Below are positions 17,108-26,510 of a stretch of DNA of 64,000 bases, one piece after another; the stretch's first letter is position 1; each line of letters starts with the position of its first letter. Below the pieces are notes generated by a model that had not been told where the DNA came from, searched no databases, and was given only the letters and a program-made list of their open reading frames with translations. Origin of the DNA: Haematomicrobium sanguinis DSM 21259 (lineage in GTDB: Bacteria > Actinomycetota > Actinomycetes > Actinomycetales > Micrococcaceae); NCBI RefSeq assembly GCF_000688395.1, contig NZ_JIAG01000012.1, positions 1 to 64,000 of the forward strand. The letters are read 5' to 3'. Position numbers and translations under genes: made by a program.

Positions 17108-17143
17108 GTCAGGCCGCCCCGCCTCAAAACGGGGCGGCCTGAC
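17108..17143 (+). terminator. Stem-loop between rpsK and rpoA
   Basis: Perfect 14-bp stem: GTCAGGCCGCCCCG (17108-17121) with 17130-17143, loop CCTCAAAA. It is G+C-rich without a following T-tract. It probably reduces read-through into rpoA or protects the upstream mRNA end. Confidence 0.65.
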
Positions 17144-17274
17144 CAACTGAAATCGAATACCCAAGCCCGCCAGAGGTGAGCGAAGGCATCCGTGCCAGCC
17201 ACACGCCGTCGAACATCTCATTTCCACCCATTGCTTGCGTCATATAGCGGACGCACAGCTGAAAGGAAATATCA

Positions 17275-18288
17275 GTGCTTATTGCACAGCGCCCCACCCT
17301 CACAGAAGAAGTCGTCACCGAGAACCGCTCCCGTTTCAGCATTGAACCGTTGGAGCCCGGATTCGGTTACACCCTCGGCAACTCCCTGCGCCGCACCCTG
17401 CTGTCCTCGATCCCCGGTGCCGCCGTGACCAGCATCCGCATTGACGGCGTGCTGCACGAGTTCACCACGGTTCCCGGTGTCAAGGAAGATGTCACCGAGA
17501 TCATCCTGAACATCAAGGACCTCGCGGTCTCCAGCGAGCATGACGAGCCGGTCGTGGCCTACTTGCGCAAGCAGGGCCCCGGTGTTGTCACCGCCGCCGA
17601 CATTGCCCCTCCCGCCGGCGTCGAGTTCCACAACCCGGAACTGCACATCGCGACCTTGAACAACAAGGGCAAGTTTGAGCTTGAGCTGACCATCGAGCGT
17701 GGCCGCGGCTACGTCTCGGCAGCGCAGAACAAGGCCGGAGACCAGGAGATCGGCCGCATCCCGGTTGACTCCATCTACTCCCCGGTCCTGAAGGTCACCT
17801 TCAAGGTGGAAGCTACTCGTGTTGAGCAGCGCACCGACTTCGACCGTCTGATCCTGGACGTGGAAACCAAGGATTCGATCGCTCCCCGTGACGCGGTTGC
17901 CTCCGCCGGTACCACCCTGGTTGAGCTCTTCGGTCTCGCCCGCGAGCTGAACTCCACCGCGGAAGGCATCGAGATCGGTCCGAGCCCGGCAGACGCCTCG
18001 CTCGCCGCCGACATGGCCCTCCCGGTTGAGGACCTGGATCTGACCGTCCGTTCCTACAACTGCCTGAAGCGCGAAGGCATCCACACCGTCGGTGAGCTGG
18101 TTGCCCGCTCCGAGGCGGACCTGATGGATATCCGCAACTTCGGCGCCAAGTCGATCGATGAGATCAAGGCGAAGCTGCAGGAACTGGGTCTGTCCCTGAA
18201 GGATTCCGCTCCGAATTTTGATCTGGCCGCTCGCGCCTCGCTCGATGACGAGGACGATGAGACCTTTGACGAAGACGACGAGCTCTAA
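17275..18288 (+). CDS. rpoA: DNA-directed RNA polymerase subunit alpha
   Basis: Scaffold subunit of RNA polymerase. The 337 residues comprise the N-terminal assembly domain ([20 protein letters not shown] near 24-43) and the C-terminal domain with two HhH-like segments ([34 protein letters not shown]). The tail is very acidic ([14 protein letters not shown]). GTG at 17275 with GAAAGGAAAT upstream. It leads rpoA-rplQ-truA. Confidence 0.98.
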   Translation: MLIAQRPTLTEEVVTENRSRFSIEPLEPGFGYTLGNSLRRTLLSSIPGAAVTSIRIDGVLHEFTTVPGVKEDVTEIILNIKDLAVSSEHDEPVVAYLRKQGPGVVTAADIAPPAGVEFHNPELHIATLNNKGKFELELTIERGRGYVSAAQNKAGDQEIGRIPVDSIYSPVLKVTFKVEATRVEQRTDFDRLILDVETKDSIAPRDAVASAGTTLVELFGLARELNSTAEGIEIGPSPADASLAADMALPVEDLDLTVRSYNCLKREGIHTVGELVARSEADLMDIRNFGAKSIDEIKAKLQELGLSLKDSAPNFDLAARASLDDEDDETFDEDDEL

Positions 18289-18358
18289 TTAGCCACCACG
18301 CCAGGGAGCCCACGCGCGAGAGCGCAACGGCAACCGGCTCATTCTAGGAGAAAACACT

Positions 18359-18970
18359 ATGCCTACGCCCACCAAGGGTAAGCGCCTCGGCGGAAGCCCG
18401 GCACACCAGCGCCTGATGCTCGCGAACTTGGCAACCTCGCTGTTCGAGCACGGTCGTATCACCACCACCGAGACCAAGGCCAAGCGTCTGCGCCCCTACG
18501 CCGAGCGCCTCATCTCGATCGCCAAGCGCGGCGACCTTGCCGCACGCCGCCGCGTTGCCGCTCAGATCAACAACAAGACGATTGTGCACGAGCTCTTCAC
18601 CGAGATCGCTCCGGCGATGGCCAACCGCGAAGGCGGCTACACCCGCATCACCAAGATCGGCGCCCGCAAGGGTGACAACGCTCCCATGGTTGTCATTGAG
18701 CTGGTCCTCGAGCCCGTTTCCCCGAAGCAGGCCGTGGTGAAGGAAGCCGAGACCGCGGCGAAGACGTCCGCTCCGGCCGAGGAGACCATCGAGGCTAACG
18801 CTGAGACGGCCGCCGAGGACACCAACGTGGATGCCGCCGAAGCGAGCGAGCAGGAGCAGGCCGACACCGAGGAAGCGACCCAGGTCGAAGAGGACGCTCC
18901 CGAGGCTGTTGAGACCGCCGAAAAGGACCTTGAGGAAGCCGAAGAGGCAGCCGACAAGGACAAGAAATAA
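18359..18970 (+). CDS. rplQ: 50S ribosomal protein bL17 with acidic C-terminal extension
   Basis: Large-subunit protein near the exit tunnel. The first ~120 residues are the normal bL17 ([36 protein letters not shown]). The last ~80 residues form a low-complexity Glu/Ala-rich tail (for example [19 protein letters not shown]). Such tails occur on several actinobacterial L17 proteins; the function is unknown. ATG with TAGGAGAAA upstream. Confidence 0.97.
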   Translation: MPTPTKGKRLGGSPAHQRLMLANLATSLFEHGRITTTETKAKRLRPYAERLISIAKRGDLAARRRVAAQINNKTIVHELFTEIAPAMANREGGYTRITKIGARKGDNAPMVVIELVLEPVSPKQAVVKEAETAAKTSAPAEETIEANAETAAEDTNVDAAEASEQEQADTEEATQVEEDAPEAVETAEKDLEEAEEAADKDKK

Positions 18971-18984
18971 GCACCCGCCTAGTT

Positions 18985-19013
18985 GGCCCGCCACCGCATT
19001 CGCGGGGCGGGCC
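18985..19013 (+). terminator. Stem-loop between rplQ and truA
   Basis: GGCCCGCC (18985-18992) pairs with GGCGGGCC (19006-19013) around a 13-base loop. It lies 15 bp after rplQ and is weakly followed by TTGCGTT. It may give partial termination before truA. Confidence 0.5.
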
Positions 19014-19039
19014 GCTTGCGTTAACGAGGAGAGTCACCT

Positions 19040-19981
19040 GTGCGCGTGAGGATTGATCTGGCGTACGACGGCGCGCCCTTCGTTGGGTGGGCACGGCAGC
19101 CTGGACAGTGGTCGGCTCAGGCGATTGTCGAGGCCGCCCTCTCGGTGATGGTGCAGCGACGGGTTGCCGTGACGGTGGCCGGGCGCACCGACGCGGGCGT
19201 GCACGCTCGCGGGCAAGTGGCGCACGTGGACTTCACCGAGGATGAGTGGGCGAGGCTGCTCGAACAAACCCACGGCGGCGGCGCGGCGCAGGTGACGGCG
19301 CGACTCAATTCGGTGATCGGGCTATTGCTCGCCGGGCGGCTCCCTGCGGATCGGATTCCTGATGCGGCGCTGGCGCTCGAGGTTCCCACCAGGATTGGCG
19401 AGGAGACGCCGGGGGGTGAGGGGCGTCGTCGGGCCTCACTGTTGGGTGCGCTAGCGGTTCACGCGCTGACCGAGGTGCGCGAGGATTTTGACGCGCGATT
19501 CTCCGCGCTCTCCCGGACCTACACCTACACGGTGTGCGATGCGCGCGAGGCGTGGGATCCGTTGCGGCGCGGGTTTGAGCTGTGGGTGGATACGCCGCTG
19601 GACGTGGATGCGATGCGATCCGCAGCGGTGCATGCGCTTGGGCTGCGGGACTTTTTGGCGTTTTGCAAGCCGCGCGAGGGGGCGAGCACGCTGCGGGAGT
19701 TGCAGGCGTTGTCGGTGACGCGCTCGGGCGCGCGAGTGACGTTCACAGTGCAAGCCGATGCTTTCTGTCACCACATGGTGCGGTCCTTGGTCGGCGGGCT
19801 GCTCAAGGTGGGCGCGGGGGAGCGATCTGGCGAGTGGTTTGCGGACCTGCTGGATTCGCCGCGCCGCGAGGGGGAGGTCGTGATGGCGGCGCCGCATCCG
19901 CTTGTGTTGGAGTCGGTGGAATACCCGGACGAATCGCTGTGGGCGTTGCGAGCCGAGCAGACCCGGGCGAAGCGGACCTAG
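19040..19981 (+). CDS. truA: tRNA pseudouridine(38-40) synthase
   Basis: Isomerises uridines 38-40 in the tRNA anticodon arm. The 313 residues begin MRVRIDLAYDGAPFVGWARQ and contain the catalytic Asp in VAGRTDAGVHARGQVAH. The C-terminal block FTVQADAFCHHMVRSLVGGLL is also diagnostic. GTG start at 19040 preceded by GAGGAGAG. It is convergent with the next gene, with 9 bp between stops. Confidence 0.96.
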   Translation: MRVRIDLAYDGAPFVGWARQPGQWSAQAIVEAALSVMVQRRVAVTVAGRTDAGVHARGQVAHVDFTEDEWARLLEQTHGGGAAQVTARLNSVIGLLLAGRLPADRIPDAALALEVPTRIGEETPGGEGRRRASLLGALAVHALTEVREDFDARFSALSRTYTYTVCDAREAWDPLRRGFELWVDTPLDVDAMRSAAVHALGLRDFLAFCKPREGASTLRELQALSVTRSGARVTFTVQADAFCHHMVRSLVGGLLKVGAGERSGEWFADLLDSPRREGEVVMAAPHPLVLESVEYPDESLWALRAEQTRAKRT

Positions 19982-19990
19982 TCAGGGGAG

Positions 19991-20524
19991 CTAGTCGTCG
20001 CTGTCGTGGCCGAGGTTGGCGAGAGTCCATTGCGGGCTGCCGGACGCGCAGGAGAGTTGGATCGTGACGTCGCTGCGGCCATTGCTGAGCTGGACCTCTG
20101 CGCTGCCGTTGTCTGAGTCCTCCCTGTCTTCGATGCCGTAGCCCTGTGCCGGCGTGACGGAGAGTATTTCCGCTTTTGTTCCGGTGCAGCGTCCGCTGAG
20201 AGTGCCCGCGTCGCTCGAGTAGGACACGATCTCCGTGGCAGGGCTCGGCGAGCTGGTGGGAGTAGGGGTCGCGGTGGCGGTTGACGTTGAGCTGGGCGTC
20301 GCGGTGGCGGTGGCGGTGGGCGTGGGGGATGCGGAAGTGCCTTTGCTGGCATTGGCCGCGAGCGCAGCGTTGACCTGCTCGGTGTTGAGCACGCTGCGAT
20401 CGGAGGACGAGGCGATCATGGAGGACACCGCCCACACCCCGATGACGGCCGCCGCCGCTACACCCGCAGCCCACAACAACAGGGCGAGCGAGACCGTAGA
20501 GGCGAGGCGCGCAAATCTCTTCAC
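19991..20524 (-). CDS. Membrane-anchored or secreted protein with Thr/Pro/Ser linker
   Basis: The 177-residue protein starts MKRFARLASTVSLALLLWAA, an N-terminal hydrophobic segment (roughly 8-40) acting as signal or anchor. A low-complexity Ser/Thr/Pro/Ala linker follows (about 60-95). The C-terminal ~80 residues contain two Cys (GRCTGTK, LSCASGSPQW) that could form a disulphide. GTG start at 20524 with GGAGAC upstream. It is divergent from the two-component genes, 113 bp apart, so it may belong to their regulon. No family recognised. Confidence 0.7.
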   Translation of the reverse strand: MKRFARLASTVSLALLLWAAGVAAAAVIGVWAVSSMIASSSDRSVLNTEQVNAALAANASKGTSASPTPTATATATPSSTSTATATPTPTSSPSPATEIVSYSSDAGTLSGRCTGTKAEILSVTPAQGYGIEDREDSDNGSAEVQLSNGRSDVTIQLSCASGSPQWTLANLGHDSDD

Positions 20525-20637
20525 CGAACCAGTCTCCGTTCTCGATGCTCAAGGAAGCCTCAACACCATGTTAATAGAGGGTTAATCGGGGCCGTGCGGG
20601 GGTCTGCGCGCACGCCCGGCCCGCTAAGCTGGGTGCC

Positions 20638-21339
20638 ATGTCCCGGCTTCTCTTGATCGAAGATGACCCCGCCATTCGCCACTCTTTGGTGAAAGCCATG
20701 ACCGAACGCGGGCACACCGTCATTTCCGAACTGGCCGGGATGCCGGGGCTGCAACGTGCCACCACAGAACCCCTTGATGCCATCATTCTGGATCTCGGTT
20801 TGCCGGACATCGATGGGATGAATCTGCTCAAGATGTTGCGCGGAGTGAGCACGGTCCCGGTGATTGTGGTGACGGCGCGGGAAGAGGAATCGGGACTCGT
20901 CAAGGCGTTGGATGCTGGTGCCGACGATTACGTGACAAAACCCTTCAGCGCCGACCGCTTGGAGGCACGGCTTCGGGCGGTGCTGCGTCGAAGCCAACTG
21001 ACCGATGAGCCCACGATTCTCGAGGTGGGGGCATTGCGGATCGATCTTTCCGGACGGGTGGTGACGTTGGAGGGGAGTGCACTGGAACTGACCCCGAAAG
21101 TGTTCGATGTGCTCGCCTATCTCGCCCAGCGCCCGGGACAAGTGGTGACCAAGAGCGAACTCATGTCCGAAATTTGGCAAGCGCATTACGGCGGTGCGGA
21201 CCGCACCGTGGATGTGCACGTGTCCTGGTTACGGCGCAAACTCGGCGAATCCGCGCAGGATGCGCGGTACCTGCACACGGTTCGCGGGGTCGGTGTGAAG
21301 CTCGTCAACCCGGATCACGGCGCGGGGACGGCCACGTGA
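20638..21339 (+). CDS. OmpR-family response regulator
   Basis: The 233 residues comprise a receiver domain (phospho-acceptor D52 in IILDLGLPDIDG; VVTAREE; K in DYVTKPF) and a C-terminal winged helix (ELTPKVFDVLAYLAQRPGQV ... VDVHVSWLRRKLGE). It is a DNA-binding transcription regulator. The stop overlaps the kinase start (GTGA), so the pair is one operon. Likely targets are the neighbouring PepSY and MacAB-like genes, by position only. Confidence 0.93.
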   Translation: MSRLLLIEDDPAIRHSLVKAMTERGHTVISELAGMPGLQRATTEPLDAIILDLGLPDIDGMNLLKMLRGVSTVPVIVVTAREEESGLVKALDAGADDYVTKPFSADRLEARLRAVLRRSQLTDEPTILEVGALRIDLSGRVVTLEGSALELTPKVFDVLAYLAQRPGQVVTKSELMSEIWQAHYGGADRTVDVHVSWLRRKLGESAQDARYLHTVRGVGVKLVNPDHGAGTAT

Positions 21340-22607
21340 AGGGAAGGATTCTGCTACTGACGGCGGCGGTCAGCTCGCTATTGTTGGCGGCATTTGTCAT
21401 CCCGCTGGCGCTGTTGGTCCAGCACTACAGCGAGGAATCGGCGCTGGGCCGGGCAGAGGCGCGCACTCAGTATTTGGGTGGGCTGGCGGCGCAGGGGCCA
21501 CGGGCGGAACTGAGCAGGGTTGTCGATACGGTTCAGGGAGACGGCGTCGACATCTCGGTCATCTTCCCCGATAACACGGTGATCGGTGCGCCGATCACCG
21601 TTGATGCGCCCATAGAACTGGCACGCACCGGGCGAAGCTTTACTGCCGAAACTCCTGGCGGCAAAGAGGTGCTTTTTGCTGTGGAACAATCGCGCGGATC
21701 GGTGATTGTGGTGCGCGGCTTTGTCTCGGATACGCAACTGAACGCTGGCGTCGGACAAACTTGGCTCTTTTTAGGATTACTGGCGCTCGTGCTCTTTGGC
21801 GTCGGGCTCGTGTTGGCGTACCTGTTAACTCTGACGCTCTTACGGCCCTTACGCAGTCTCATGGAGGCGTCTGCCCGCATTGGCGAAGGTGACCTGGCGG
21901 CCCGCGTGCGCCCGTCGGGGCCGGCCGAGATTAAGGATCTGGGTACTCGGCAAAACCAGCTTGCCGAACGCGTCGGTGAACTCTTGAACGTCGAACGCGA
22001 ACGCGTCGCCGACCTCTCGCACCGGGTGCGCACCCCTTTGACATCGCTTCGCCTTGCCGTCGACTCGGTCCGCGACGGCGACACCGCCGCGACACTCAAC
22101 GAGCGAATCGACGAACTGGAAGACGCCGTCAATCGGACCATCCGCGAGGCGCGGCTGCGGGCAAGCGCCGCATCGGTCAGCACCGATGCGATCGCAGCCC
22201 TGGCCGAAAGAGTCGCGTTTTGGGAGCCGCTCGCCACAGATACCGAGCGAACTATTACCGTGGCGACGCAAGTTGCCCAGGCGCGCGTGTCCCTTGCCCC
22301 GTCCGACTTCGAGGCACTTCTGGATGCCATCATCCAAAACTTTTTCGCTCACACGCCGGACGGTTCGGTCCTTGCCGTCACTGCTGGTATCCAAGAGGAT
22401 GCACTGGTTCTTACGGCAGAAGATAATGGGCCCGGATTTTCGGACCTGGCGAGAATTGCCGAACGCGGGGAATCGGGAGCTGGAAGTACAGGACTTGGAC
22501 TCGACATTGTGGTCCGCACCGCCGAGCGCGGCGGCGGCACGGTGCAGTTCGGTCTGAGCGATAGCGGCGGCGCCAAAATCGTGGTGCGGTTGAAGCTCAC
22601 CACATAA
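21336..22607 (+). CDS. Sensor histidine kinase
   Basis: Membrane sensor of 423 residues. Helix 1 is near 4-28, then a ~110-residue extracytoplasmic domain, helix 2 near 142-166, a HAMP linker (RPLRSLMEASARIGEGDL) and DHp box with H229 (ADLSHRVRTPLTSLRL). The ATP domain has N335 (IIQNFFAH), G1 DNGPGFSDL and G2 GSTGLGLDIV. Start is the GTG at 21336 overlapping the regulator stop; the frame is open upstream. It partners the response regulator at 20638. Confidence 0.93.
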   Translation: MKGRILLLTAAVSSLLLAAFVIPLALLVQHYSEESALGRAEARTQYLGGLAAQGPRAELSRVVDTVQGDGVDISVIFPDNTVIGAPITVDAPIELARTGRSFTAETPGGKEVLFAVEQSRGSVIVVRGFVSDTQLNAGVGQTWLFLGLLALVLFGVGLVLAYLLTLTLLRPLRSLMEASARIGEGDLAARVRPSGPAEIKDLGTRQNQLAERVGELLNVERERVADLSHRVRTPLTSLRLAVDSVRDGDTAATLNERIDELEDAVNRTIREARLRASAASVSTDAIAALAERVAFWEPLATDTERTITVATQVAQARVSLAPSDFEALLDAIIQNFFAHTPDGSVLAVTAGIQEDALVLTAEDNGPGFSDLARIAERGESGAGSTGLGLDIVVRTAERGGGTVQFGLSDSGGAKIVVRLKLTT

Positions 22608-22613
22608 GAAAAG

Positions 22614-22647
22614 TGCGGGCACATCACACCTCGGCGATGTGCCCGCA
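22614..22647. terminator. Stem-loop between convergent kinase and PepSY genes
   Basis: TGCGGGCACATC (22614-22625) pairs perfectly with GATGTGCCCGCA (22636-22647), loop of 10. It is placed to end both converging transcripts. Confidence 0.7.
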
Positions 22648-22681
22648 GCTTGACTCATGTTTCGGCGGGGGACGCTAAATG

Positions 22682-23206
22682 TTAGTCATCATCTCGATCG
22701 CCCGAGTCATCCTTTCCCGGACGGTTGTGGTCTGTGTCATCTTGACCGCTCTCCTCATGGTCGCGTCCGGAATCGTCCCGGTGGTTTGCATCGGCGGAGT
22801 CGTCCTTGTCGACCTTGATCACGGCGCCGGTGCTGGCGTTGACGTCAACGTCCGCATCCCGGCCAGTGTTCTTTGGATCCTTGAGGTCGACCTCCCAGAC
22901 CCGAACACCGTCCTCGGTTTCTAAGTGTGTCTCGGTGACCGTCCAGCCGGGCAACTTCGCCTGAGCAGTTTTCTCGGCTTGCTGTTGACTGACTTTTGGC
23001 TGGGCTCCATTGCTTTGGCTCGCAGTACTTTGGCCGTCAGCGCTTTGACCACCCGGGGTCTGCGACGCTGGCGCAGACTGCGAGGTCTTGGCCGTCTTGC
23101 TGTGCGAATCCGAGGAATCGTCGGAAGCGATAGCGGTTCCGGCGACCGCTCCGGTGAGGAGCAGGGCTGCTGCGGATCCGGCAATGATCTTGGTTGGCGT
23201 TTTCAT
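22682..23206 (-). CDS. Secreted PepSY-domain protein
   Basis: The 174 residues begin with a signal peptide (MKTPTKIIAGSAAALLLTGA, cleavage probably after TAIA). A Ser/Gln/Ala linker follows. A PepSY-like domain spans about 70-135 (QQAEKTAQAKLPGWTVTETH; VWEVDLKDP; DVDVNASTGAVIKVD). The last ~40 residues are Asp/His-rich (DDSGRDHEESGQDD), possibly metal-binding. PepSY genes commonly neighbour two-component systems and are thought to modulate proteases or sensors. It lies convergent to the kinase. Confidence 0.8.
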   Translation of the reverse strand: MKTPTKIIAGSAAALLLTGAVAGTAIASDDSSDSHSKTAKTSQSAPASQTPGGQSADGQSTASQSNGAQPKVSQQQAEKTAQAKLPGWTVTETHLETEDGVRVWEVDLKDPKNTGRDADVDVNASTGAVIKVDKDDSADANHRDDSGRDHEESGQDDTDHNRPGKDDSGDRDDD

Positions 23207-23309
23207 GGTCGTGTCCTTCTCAATCGGTGGGAATTGCCTTGCATCACCAACTGTTCCGGGACCCGCCTTAGCGCCGCACTAGCGAAACGTTAACGGACCG
23301 TCAAGAATC

Positions 23310-24482
23310 CTAGACCCGGATCGCGTCAATGACTTTGGCGCGCACGGCGTAGAGCGCGGGGAGCAATCCTGCCAGCGCGCCGACCACGGTCGCCGAAACC
23401 ACCCCGACGATCGCCGCCTCGATGGGAAAGGGCGGCAATTGGGCACCCGTACCGGCCAGTATGGTGGGCAACAGCGGACTCTTATAAAGCAGCACCACAA
23501 AGACAACTCCCACCATGCCAGCCAGGAACGTTGCCACCACGGATTCGAGAATGATGCCGGCGAAAATGCGGCCGGTTGTCGCACCGAAGCTTCGGCGCAC
23601 TCCGATCTCCGCCACCCGGTACTTGATCGTCACGAGATTGATGTTCAGCAGTCCCACCGCGCCGAGGAGCAACACCAGGACGCCAATGGCAGCAATGGTG
23701 AGTTGCATAGCCAGGAAGGGGTCACCATAGGAGAGGTAATCGACGCGCTGCACGTTTTGCCCCGTGGGCGTCAGCTCAGCACTCATTTGTGCGGTCAACT
23801 CGTCGGCTCGATCGGTGGGGACCCACATGCGCAGGCTCGCAAACTGCGACTGCTTGATCGGGAACACTGCCTCGGCCTGGCCCTGGAGCATATAAGCCCT
23901 AATGGGGTCATACTGATACTGGTTCTTCGCGACACCCACAATCACCCCGGTCATCTCGCGCGGACTCGCGATCGTGATCGAGGGATTGGAATCTAACGCA
24001 GGCTGGCCAAGAAGGTCATACATCGTCTCATTCACGATCACCGCAGGGGCCATCCGTTGCGCATCGGTCGAGGAAAACCAAGCCCCCTTCTTCATCGCAA
24101 CCGTCAGTACCGTGTTGTAGTCGCCACCCCCAAACGAGGTCTGGGTGGAGCGCGTGCCATCGGGAAACTGGAACGTCACCTGGCCGTTCAATTCCGTGCT
24201 CCAGTACTTGACCTGATAGCGCTCCACGATTCCGGCAAAGTTCTCTGACACCTGTTGCGAGGACTGTGCAGCGGAGGGCGGCTGCACCATAATCGTTGCC
24301 GCCCGTCCGTTTTGCTTCTCCATCGCGGACTTGGTTGCCGCGGTGGAGATCTGCCCCATCGCAAAGACCGAACACAGGATCGCGACCGCCAGCGCCACCC
24401 CGCTGAGCGCCAGAATGATGCGGCCGCGGTGCACCCGCACCTCTTGCCAGGCCTCGGCGATCGTGGACAAGAGCGCCGTCAT
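23310..24482 (-). CDS. ABC transporter permease, MacB/FtsX type
   Basis: Membrane subunit of a type VII (MacB-like) transporter; 390 residues. An N-terminal helix (RIILALSGVALAVAILCSVF) is followed by a ~230-residue extracytoplasmic domain (MacB_PCD) and three C-terminal helices within an FtsX domain (IAAIGVLVLLLGAVGLLNIN, EIGVRRSFGATTGRIF, AAIVGVVSATVVGALAGLLP). It overlaps the ATPase gene by 4 bases and is the third gene of the adaptor-ATPase-permease operon. Such systems work in envelope stress response or peptide/lipid export; the substrate is unknown. Confidence 0.9.
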   Translation of the reverse strand: MTALLSTIAEAWQEVRVHRGRIILALSGVALAVAILCSVFAMGQISTAATKSAMEKQNGRAATIMVQPPSAAQSSQQVSENFAGIVERYQVKYWSTELNGQVTFQFPDGTRSTQTSFGGGDYNTVLTVAMKKGAWFSSTDAQRMAPAVIVNETMYDLLGQPALDSNPSITIASPREMTGVIVGVAKNQYQYDPIRAYMLQGQAEAVFPIKQSQFASLRMWVPTDRADELTAQMSAELTPTGQNVQRVDYLSYGDPFLAMQLTIAAIGVLVLLLGAVGLLNINLVTIKYRVAEIGVRRSFGATTGRIFAGIILESVVATFLAGMVGVVFVVLLYKSPLLPTILAGTGAQLPPFPIEAAIVGVVSATVVGALAGLLPALYAVRAKVIDAIRV

Positions 24483-25198
24483 CGCGACACCTCTTCCAAA
24501 GGCACGCCAAGCTCAATGGGGTGCAATTTCCCGTCTTCTAACCGGAAACCGCGGTCGGCGCGGGCGGCTACATGGGGATCATGGGTAATCGTAATGAGCG
24601 CCGCATTGCTGCCGGCCGCGGCGGCCTCCAAAATGTCGATAATTTCCTGACCGGTACCAATATCTAGCGCACCGGTCGGCTCATCGGCCAGAATCAGCCG
24701 CGGCCGCCGCGCCAACGCCCGCGCAATTGCCACCCGCTGCTGCTCGCCGCCGGAGAGTTTCTTCGGCAACTCGCCTAATCTCTCACCAAGTCCCACACTC
24801 TCCAACAGTTCCCGCGCCCGATCCGCACGGCGATAAAACCCCGGCCCCGAATCATAAAAGAGCGGCATACTGACCTGTTCGAGCGCTGTCCGCCCTGGCA
24901 ACAGGTTGAACTGCTGAAACACAAACCCCACCGAACGCCCGCGCAACTGCGCACGCTTCTTCTCCCGCATCCGCGCCGTGTCCTTACCTAAAATACTGAC
25001 CGACCCGGAGGTCGGGGAGTCGAGCAGCCCCAAGATATTCAGCAGCGTCGACTTCCCGGACCCGGAACGCCCCTGAATCGAGATATGCTCGCCCTCCGCT
25101 ACAGTGAGCGAGACCCCGCGCAAAATGTGCAACGGATCCTGGTCGATCAGCTCGACGGTCCGGGTGACATCGTGAACCTCGCAGATCGGCGTGCTCAT
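24479..25198 (-). CDS. ABC transporter ATPase, MacB/LolD type
   Basis: The 239-residue ATPase has Walker [13 protein letters not shown] (about 42-53), the Q-loop [16 protein letters not shown], signature [15 protein letters not shown] and Walker [13 protein letters not shown]. These are typical of the LolD/MacB/FtsE group. It overlaps both the adaptor gene and the permease gene by 4 bases, so all three are co-translated. Confidence 0.95.
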   Translation of the reverse strand: MSTPICEVHDVTRTVELIDQDPLHILRGVSLTVAEGEHISIQGRSGSGKSTLLNILGLLDSPTSGSVSILGKDTARMREKKRAQLRGRSVGFVFQQFNLLPGRTALEQVSMPLFYDSGPGFYRRADRARELLESVGLGERLGELPKKLSGGEQQRVAIARALARRPRLILADEPTGALDIGTGQEIIDILEAAAAGSNAALITITHDPHVAARADRGFRLEDGKLHPIELGVPLEEVSR

Positions 25199-26244
25199 CC
25201 GCCGTACACCATGCCTTGGCCATTCGGATCGTTTTGCGCCGGCTCGCCGGGCGCGTACTGCAAAACCATGTCGCTCTCGCTCAGCCCTTCGGTAATTTCT
25301 GCCTGCTCACCGTTGTTGATGCCAACTGTCACCTCGCGCTTTTGGGGCGTATCGCCGTCGTCCATCACCCAAATTTGCGCGGAACCCGCGCCGCCCAGCA
25401 AAGCCGTGGTGGGCACCAAGAGCGCGTTTTTTGCCTCGCCCGCGGTGAGCGCGATCTCCGCCTCGAGACCCGCGAACACCGCGGCCTCGGCGGGGATGGG
25501 GCAGGAAACGGAGCCGGTCACCGCAGCGGTGTCAACGGGTTGGGGCCCGCTCGGACCGTACTCGATGCCCGCAGGCTGCGGCGCGGCTTCCTTGTCGCTG
25601 GGTTTCGCCTCGCCAATGCTCACCCCCTTGCATTCAAAGGGCGCCGGGCCGCCGCGGATCGTAAGCGTCGCGGTGGTGGGCTTGTTGAAGAGGCGGAATT
25701 GCTCGTCCGAGGTGAGCTGCCCGCTCGCGGTGAAGGTGCCCGGGTTGATGCTCATTGCGTCCGAGCCGATGCTCACCGTTTGGCCGAGCAGCAGGTCGAA
25801 TGGGGCAACCGTGCCGTTCGCGGTCGAATAGATGTCGAGGTACTGGAAGGTCGGACCGGTTGGCTCGCTGCCAGCCTCCGTGCCAGCCTCGGTGCCCGCC
25901 TCCGAGCCCGCCCCGCTTGGCGATTCGACCGGTTTGCGCACCTGAAAAAGCGGGGTGCCGACCTGCACTTGAGTGCCCGGCGCCACATAAAAGTAAATGA
26001 CCTCGCCCTCGGCGGTGCTCTTGACGGGCACTGCGGGATCGGCTTGCACCGTGCCCTTGACGGTCACCTCGTTCTTAATGTCGCCGCGGCTGACCGGAAT
26101 CGCGGCGGCCGCCTGCCCCACTTGCGGCTGCGCCTGCACCTGCGCGCTGGGATCGTCGCCAAAGAACGCGAGCTTGAGCAGCGCGGCCGCGATTGCGATG
26201 ACCGCGATCGCCCAAAACGCCGGGAATATCACCTTTTTGAACAC
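25195..26244 (-). CDS. Periplasmic-adaptor-like protein (MacA/HlyD type)
   Basis: First gene of the MacAB-like operon; 349 residues from the GTG at 26244. That start is chosen because AAAGGAG lies 8 bases upstream; the frame is open for 28 more codons. An N-terminal helix (VIFPAFWAIAVIAIAAALLK) anchors it. A lipoyl/barrel-sandwich part follows (VTVKGTVQADPAVPVKSTAE, YFYVAPGTQVQVGTPLFQV). A small repeat linker (SEAGTEAGTEAGSE) lies near residue 125. In a Gram-positive cell it probably assists an ABC exporter without an outer-membrane partner. Confidence 0.85.
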   Translation of the reverse strand: MFKKVIFPAFWAIAVIAIAAALLKLAFFGDDPSAQVQAQPQVGQAAAAIPVSRGDIKNEVTVKGTVQADPAVPVKSTAEGEVIYFYVAPGTQVQVGTPLFQVRKPVESPSGAGSEAGTEAGTEAGSEPTGPTFQYLDIYSTANGTVAPFDLLLGQTVSIGSDAMSINPGTFTASGQLTSDEQFRLFNKPTTATLTIRGGPAPFECKGVSIGEAKPSDKEAAPQPAGIEYGPSGPQPVDTAAVTGSVSCPIPAEAAVFAGLEAEIALTAGEAKNALLVPTTALLGGAGSAQIWVMDDGDTPQKREVTVGINNGEQAEITEGLSESDMVLQYAPGEPAQNDPNGQGMVYGG

Positions 26245-26474
26245 GAGCGGCTCTCCTTTGAGTTCGTTTGGCGCGATTGGGACGGCGGGCCGGGTGTGCC
26301 GGTTACCGCGCCGCCCCCTCGCAGTCATTACACTAAGCGCACTATTACGGAATGCACAATAGGTAGTGGGTTCGTGTCACGGCAACGTTGCCGAATTGAG
26401 ACCAAGGAGAAGCACGACGGCGTTGCTCGCCTGAGGTGTCAATGGCACCTGAGATTGCTGGTCGCCTGGGCGTT
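26245..26474. other. Intergenic region upstream of the rplM promoter
   Basis: Divergent spacer between the MacA-like gene and rplM. It contains the 18-base ACGACGGCG unit at 26414-26431 and presumably the leftward operon's promoter. No gene is seen. Confidence 0.55.
26414..26431 (+). repeat. 18-base ACGACGGCG unit
   Basis: ACGACGGCGTTGCTCGCC, one substitution from the unit at 5494. It lies about 45 bp upstream of the rplM promoter -35. Confidence 0.65.
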
Positions 26475-26504
26475 TTGACCTGTTTAGCGCGCAACTAGTA
26501 AGAT
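26475..26504 (+). promoter_or_regulatory. Promoter of rplM-rpsI
   Basis: TTGACC (26475-26480), an 18-bp spacer and TAAGAT (26499-26504). This is the clearest housekeeping promoter in the window. It is followed by TAAGTGCTGTTGTGCC, which closely matches the bases after the rplN -10. Confidence 0.65.
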
Positions 26505-26510
26505 TAAGTG

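Noticed and set aside
25862-25914. Tandem repeat as a mobile feature in the MacA-like gene
   Set aside because: It is a short in-frame linker repeat (EAGT units) within a normal gene.
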